Assembly (NCBI GenBank): GCA_022484695.1
Contig: JAKVKU010000008.1
Location: 1-64,000 of the forward strand
Length of the DNA: 64,000 nt
Direction of reading: 5' to 3'
Origin: Lactobacillus sp.
GTDB lineage: Bacteria > Bacillota > Bacilli > Lactobacillales > Lactobacillaceae
Shown: piece after piece, positions 60,965 through 64,000 of the stretch
How the letters are laid out: each line of letters opens with the position of its first letter
Numbering within the stretch: the first letter of the stretch is position 1
Notes under the pieces: generated by a model
Database searches by the model: none
Seen by the model: the letters and a program-made list of their open reading frames with translations, nothing else
Told to the model about the DNA's origin: nothing
Position numbers and translations under genes: made by a program

Positions 60965-62293
60965 ATGACTGCAACACAAATCGAAAGCACTAAAGCCGTT
61001 CAATTAAAGACTAACGTGCTATCAGAGACAACTGCAACCTTACACAATAATTTAGAAATCGGCACTGAAAAGCGCCAAGAAATCTGGGGTTTCGGCCATA
61101 CCTTTAATGAACTGGGCGCCGTAGCCTTGGAGAATTTACCCGAAGCTAAACGCAACGAAGTTTTAGATGACTTATTTAAACCCGGTGTGGGTGAAAACTA
61201 TACCCTGTGCCGCATCCCCGTTGGCGCCAGCGATTATGCTTTAAGCTGGTATTCCTTGGATGAGACCCCCGGTGATTATGAATTAAAGGACTTTTCCATT
61301 GAACGGGATAAAGAACATTTAATTCCTTATATCAAAGCTGCCCAACAACGCAACCCCAACATTCAGTTCTCCGCTTCTCCCTGGAGTCCGCCAACGTGGA
61401 TGAAATCCCACCCGGTTTACAACTACGGGATTTTAAAACATGATCCTAAGGTGCAACAGGCCTATGCGGATTATTTCGTGAAATTTATTCAAGCTTATGA
61501 GGCTGAAGGCATTCATATCAGCCAATTGTTCCCCCAAAATGAACCCCAACGGGATCAAAAATTCCCATCTTGTTACTGGACTGGCGAAGAACTGCGAGAC
61601 TTTATCAAGTTATACTTAGGCCCAACTTTCAAAAAAGCTGGCTTAGACACAGAAATTTGGTTAGGCACCATCAACTCCCCATTGGAAGACACAGAAATGA
61701 CCAAAGATGAGACCACCGACTATCCAGTGATCACCGAAACGGTTTTGTCAGACCCTGAAGCCTATCAATATATTAAAGGGGTAACTTACCAATGGGCTGG
61801 GAAAATGGTCTTACAACGCACCGTCCAGGCTTTCCCAGAATTAGGTTATTTACAATCCGAAAGTGAATGCGGCAATGGTGACAACACTTGGACTTATGCC
61901 GAATATGTCTTCAATTTGTTCCGCCATTACTTCAGCAACGGCGTCAACGGCTACTTGTATTGGAACAGTGTCCTGCAAGGGGGCTCCAGTACTTGGGGTT
62001 GGCTGCAAAATAGCATGATCTCCGTGGACGCGGACAAGGGCGAGGCTACTTTGAACCCAGAATATTATGTGATGCGCCACTACGCCCACTACATTCAACC
62101 TGGGGCTCACTTGTTGACCTATGGTGGCCACGCCGCCGGAGAAGCCACAGCATATGAGAATCCCGATGGCAGTGTGGTTGCCGTCATGTCCAATAGCATG
62201 AACCACGCCCGGGACATCTCTATTCAGGTCAAGGGCAAGAACTATCAAGCCACAGTCCAAGCTCATTCTTTCAGTACGTTTGTTTTTGATTAA
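60965..62293 (+). CDS. GH30 glycoside hydrolase
   Basis: A 442-residue intracellular enzyme with TIM barrel and beta-sandwich. Acid/base Glu193 is in PQNEP; the probable nucleophile Glu299 is in LQSESECG. Other GH30 features: EIWGFGHTFNE, ASPWSPPTWMKS, YLYWNSVLQ. There is no signal peptide, unlike secreted GH30_8 xylanases. Subfamily, and hence beta-xylosidase versus beta-glucosidase or fucosidase activity, cannot be fixed here. ATG 60965 with GAGGTG upstream. Confidence 0.88.
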   Translation: MTATQIESTKAVQLKTNVLSETTATLHNNLEIGTEKRQEIWGFGHTFNELGAVALENLPEAKRNEVLDDLFKPGVGENYTLCRIPVGASDYALSWYSLDETPGDYELKDFSIERDKEHLIPYIKAAQQRNPNIQFSASPWSPPTWMKSHPVYNYGILKHDPKVQQAYADYFVKFIQAYEAEGIHISQLFPQNEPQRDQKFPSCYWTGEELRDFIKLYLGPTFKKAGLDTEIWLGTINSPLEDTEMTKDETTDYPVITETVLSDPEAYQYIKGVTYQWAGKMVLQRTVQAFPELGYLQSESECGNGDNTWTYAEYVFNLFRHYFSNGVNGYLYWNSVLQGGSSTWGWLQNSMISVDADKGEATLNPEYYVMRHYAHYIQPGAHLLTYGGHAAGEATAYENPDGSVVAVMSNSMNHARDISIQVKGKNYQATVQAHSFSTFVFD

Positions 62294-62372
62294 GCCAGCG
62301 TGCCGGCCCCATGACCGCCGGCCGCTTGCCAGCCATTTGGATCTTTTGTAACAAGGTATCACGCTCAAAATG

Positions 62373-62387
62373 ACAGCGATTCGCTGT
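62373..62387. promoter_or_regulatory. Palindrome between GH30 and ROK genes
   Basis: ACAGCGA-T-TCGCTGT, perfect 7-bp arms. A candidate operator for the ROK repressor, about 105 bases before its start. Confidence 0.4.
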
Positions 62388-62407
62388 GGCAATTGTTGTC
62401 AGAAGTC

Positions 62408-62443
62408 GGGGGGAGAGGCGTATTCAGCCGCTCCCCCTGTTTT
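62408..62443 (+). terminator. Terminator between GH30 and ROK genes
   Basis: GGGGGAG-A-GGC / GCC-G-CTCCCCC with TGTTTT. Confidence 0.65.
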
Positions 62444-62491
62444 AATGTTCTGGCAAAATATGCCAATTTAACAAACGAGGAGGCGATCTTC

Positions 62492-63667
62492 ATGATGGCC
62501 AAGCAAACTGGACAGGGCGGGTTACATCAACATAATTTAAGCCAAGTCCTGCAACAAATCTTCAACAATCAGCCCATTTCCCGGGTTGAAATTGCCCGAC
62601 GGTTAAACCTGAATAAATCAACGGTGTCCGCTTTATATCATGAGCTGGACCAGCAGGGCTACATCCATGAAATTGGCGCTGGCACCTCCACCAGTGCCGG
62701 GGGCCGCAAACCCGTCCTGGTAAAAATCAACGGGCGTTACGGCTATACCATCAGCTTTGATCTGGGCTTTCGCCATCTCCATGTCATCGCCAATTACTTG
62801 GATGGTCGCATTATTTTTAAAGGTCGGATTCAACTGCAGCAGCATGACTTACAAGAAGTGTTGCATTGTATCAATGACCAAATTGACCGCTCATTGGCGG
62901 CCGATACCACCCAGCGCGGGCTATTGGGGATTGGCTTTTCGATCCATGGGGTAGTGGCCAACAATCAAATCATCAGCTCCCCCTTTATTGATATGGGCAA
63001 TCTAGATTTAGCCGATTATTATCAGCAACGTTACCAGGTACCTGTGTTACTGGAAAACGAGGCCAATCTCGTGGCTATTTATCAGCGGGATTTTGGCCAA
63101 GTTGCCAATGACACCAATATTTTAGCCATCAGTATCCATCGGGGCATTGGCGCGGGTATTATCTTAGACGGCCAGCTTTACCGAGGTCGCCATGGCCAAG
63201 CGGGGGAAATCGGCCGCTCATTAATGTTTACCCATGATACCGACGACCAGCAGTATTGCAAAGTGGAGGATTTTTGTTCAGAAGATGCCATTATTGAACA
63301 AGTCCAGCACCAAACTAACCGGGCAAATTTGGACCGGCGAACCTTGGTGCAGTTGAACCAGGCCGGGGATGCCATTGTCCAGGCCAGTCTCAACAAATTC
63401 AGCCGCTCCATTGCCAAAGTCATCTACAATGTGGCCATTAGTCTAGCTCCCACAACGATTTACTTGAGTTCCCCTTTAATTGAAGCCATCCCCGAACTGT
63501 TAACGGCCATTTTAGCGGAAATTACGGCATTGGGCCTGCAAACCCCCATTCAATTAACAACCCCGGCCAACCTAGCGCCTTTATTGGGCTGCTGTGCCCT
63601 GGTGACCCATGAAGTTTTAAACTTACAAGATTATGAGCTCTCCTTTGCGAATCTGGCTAATTTATAG
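62492..63667 (+). CDS. ROK-family transcriptional repressor (XylR/NagC type)
   Basis: A 391-residue protein. Winged helix at about 15-75 (ISRVEIARRLNLNKSTVSALYHEL), AGGRKP linker, then the ROK sugar-kinase-like domain (TISFDLGFRH, LLENEANLVAIY, IGAGIILDGQLYRGRHGQAGEIGR). The usual Cys-rich zinc motif is altered (YCKVEDFC). GAGGAGG lies 8 bases before ATG 62492. Last gene of the xyloside locus; XylR-type control of these genes is likely. Confidence 0.87.
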   Translation: MMAKQTGQGGLHQHNLSQVLQQIFNNQPISRVEIARRLNLNKSTVSALYHELDQQGYIHEIGAGTSTSAGGRKPVLVKINGRYGYTISFDLGFRHLHVIANYLDGRIIFKGRIQLQQHDLQEVLHCINDQIDRSLAADTTQRGLLGIGFSIHGVVANNQIISSPFIDMGNLDLADYYQQRYQVPVLLENEANLVAIYQRDFGQVANDTNILAISIHRGIGAGIILDGQLYRGRHGQAGEIGRSLMFTHDTDDQQYCKVEDFCSEDAIIEQVQHQTNRANLDRRTLVQLNQAGDAIVQASLNKFSRSIAKVIYNVAISLAPTTIYLSSPLIEAIPELLTAILAEITALGLQTPIQLTTPANLAPLLGCCALVTHEVLNLQDYELSFANLANL

Positions 63668-63672
63668 CTGAG

Positions 63673-63718
63673 CGCCCCCAAGAACCGCCCTAATGGGCTA
63701 TTCTTGCGGGCACTTTTT
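63673..63718 (+). terminator. Terminator of the ROK gene
   Basis: GCCC-AAGAA-GCCC / GGGC-TTCTT-GCGGGC stem with TTTTTG. Confidence 0.75.
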
Positions 63719-63867
63719 GAAAATATTGGAAAGGAAACACGGGATTTCAATCCTGTTAGGAATTCCGATCGATTTTAAAGAATGCAAACAATTTATAAAT
63801 ATGTGCATATTTTGATCACAATTCTTTCTTTGGCGTTGTTGTATAAGTTATAATAGCTATAAGGATA

Positions 63868-64000
63868 GTGGGTGATCAAAATGCTGTTAAGTCTAAGGGC
63901 AAGGCTAAACTCAAACTAGATAACGCTACCGATGCCGCTAAATTTCAGGAAATCAGGGAACAATATCGCTTAGCCTCCAATCATGTTTCTGAGTACATTT
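63868..64000 (+). CDS. Partial gene, probable TnpB-like transposase N-terminus
   Basis: An open frame from GTG 63868 runs off the window: VGDQNAVKSKGKAKLKL, then DAAKFQEIREQYRLASNH and VSEYI. The pattern resembles the N-terminus of IS200/IS605-type TnpB proteins of lactobacilli. TATAAT is at 63849-63854. The ribosome site (AAGGA) is only 3-4 bases before the GTG, so the true start is uncertain. The 200 bases upstream to the ROK terminator show no coding sequence and might hold the element's left end. Confidence 0.4.
   Translation, partial: MGDQNAVKSKGKAKLKLDNATDAAKFQEIREQYRLASNHVSEYI

Overview
The window looks like chromosome from a low-to-moderate G+C Firmicute of the Lactobacillaceae. Supporting signs are strong AGGAGG-type ribosome sites, some UUG/GUG starts, a methionine T-box, LPxTG proteins with a class C sortase, CcpA (cre)-like boxes, lactobacillus-type short-chain alcohol dehydrogenases and an MntH/Mn theme. 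I cannot name the species. I saw no rRNA, tRNA, CRISPR array or complete insertion sequence; a probable TnpB-type transposase gene is cut by the right edge. All residue numbers and identities were counted by hand.

Region by region. (1) 1-8.9 kb: a pilus operon (large tip adhesin, ancillary pilin, major pilin, class C sortase) with an Mga/RofA-like regulator convergent to it. (2) 8.9-15.6 kb: GNAT acetyltransferase, MntH with universal stress protein, glutamine synthetase, a small membrane protein, an aminotransferase and a secreted protein of unknown role. (3) 15.6-27.3 kb: a redox/export cluster with three short-chain dehydrogenases (two a tandem duplication), an extended-SDR reductase divergent from a TetR gene, two DHA2 drug exporters, a quinone reductase/MerR pair and an Old Yellow Enzyme. 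(4) 27.3-33.2 kb: a Met T-box controlling a MetQ-like protein plus an M20 peptidase, then GNAT, LysR, acyltransferase-3 and a DUF915 hydrolase. (5) 33.2-39.2 kb: a structured leader RNA in front of a CadD-type transporter; a three-gene operon (C2H2-finger/HTH/DUF2087 regulator, GIY-YIG protein, chloramphenicol-acetyltransferase-like enzyme) behind a perfect palindrome; a YhgE/Pip protein divergent from TetR; and a dipeptide epimerase. (6) 39.4-44.2 kb: an arabinoside operon (GPH symporter, GH127, small membrane protein) with an AraC regulator. (7) 44.4-56.0 kb: oxidoreductases, a discoidin-like protein, a NatAB-like ABC exporter, an AlaX-type editing protein, a two-component system downstream of two ABC ATPases and one permease, and small-protein genes. 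(8) 56.0-63.7 kb: a xylo-oligosaccharide locus (AraC, GH120 beta-xylosidase, TetR, MFS transporter, GH30, ROK repressor).

Together the genes suggest a plant-associated, pentose-using lactic acid bacterium with surface adhesion and much locally regulated stress/export capacity. The strongest candidates for something not yet described are the leader RNA before cadD, which has mutually exclusive pairings, and the zinc-finger/DUF2087-GIY-YIG-CAT operon.
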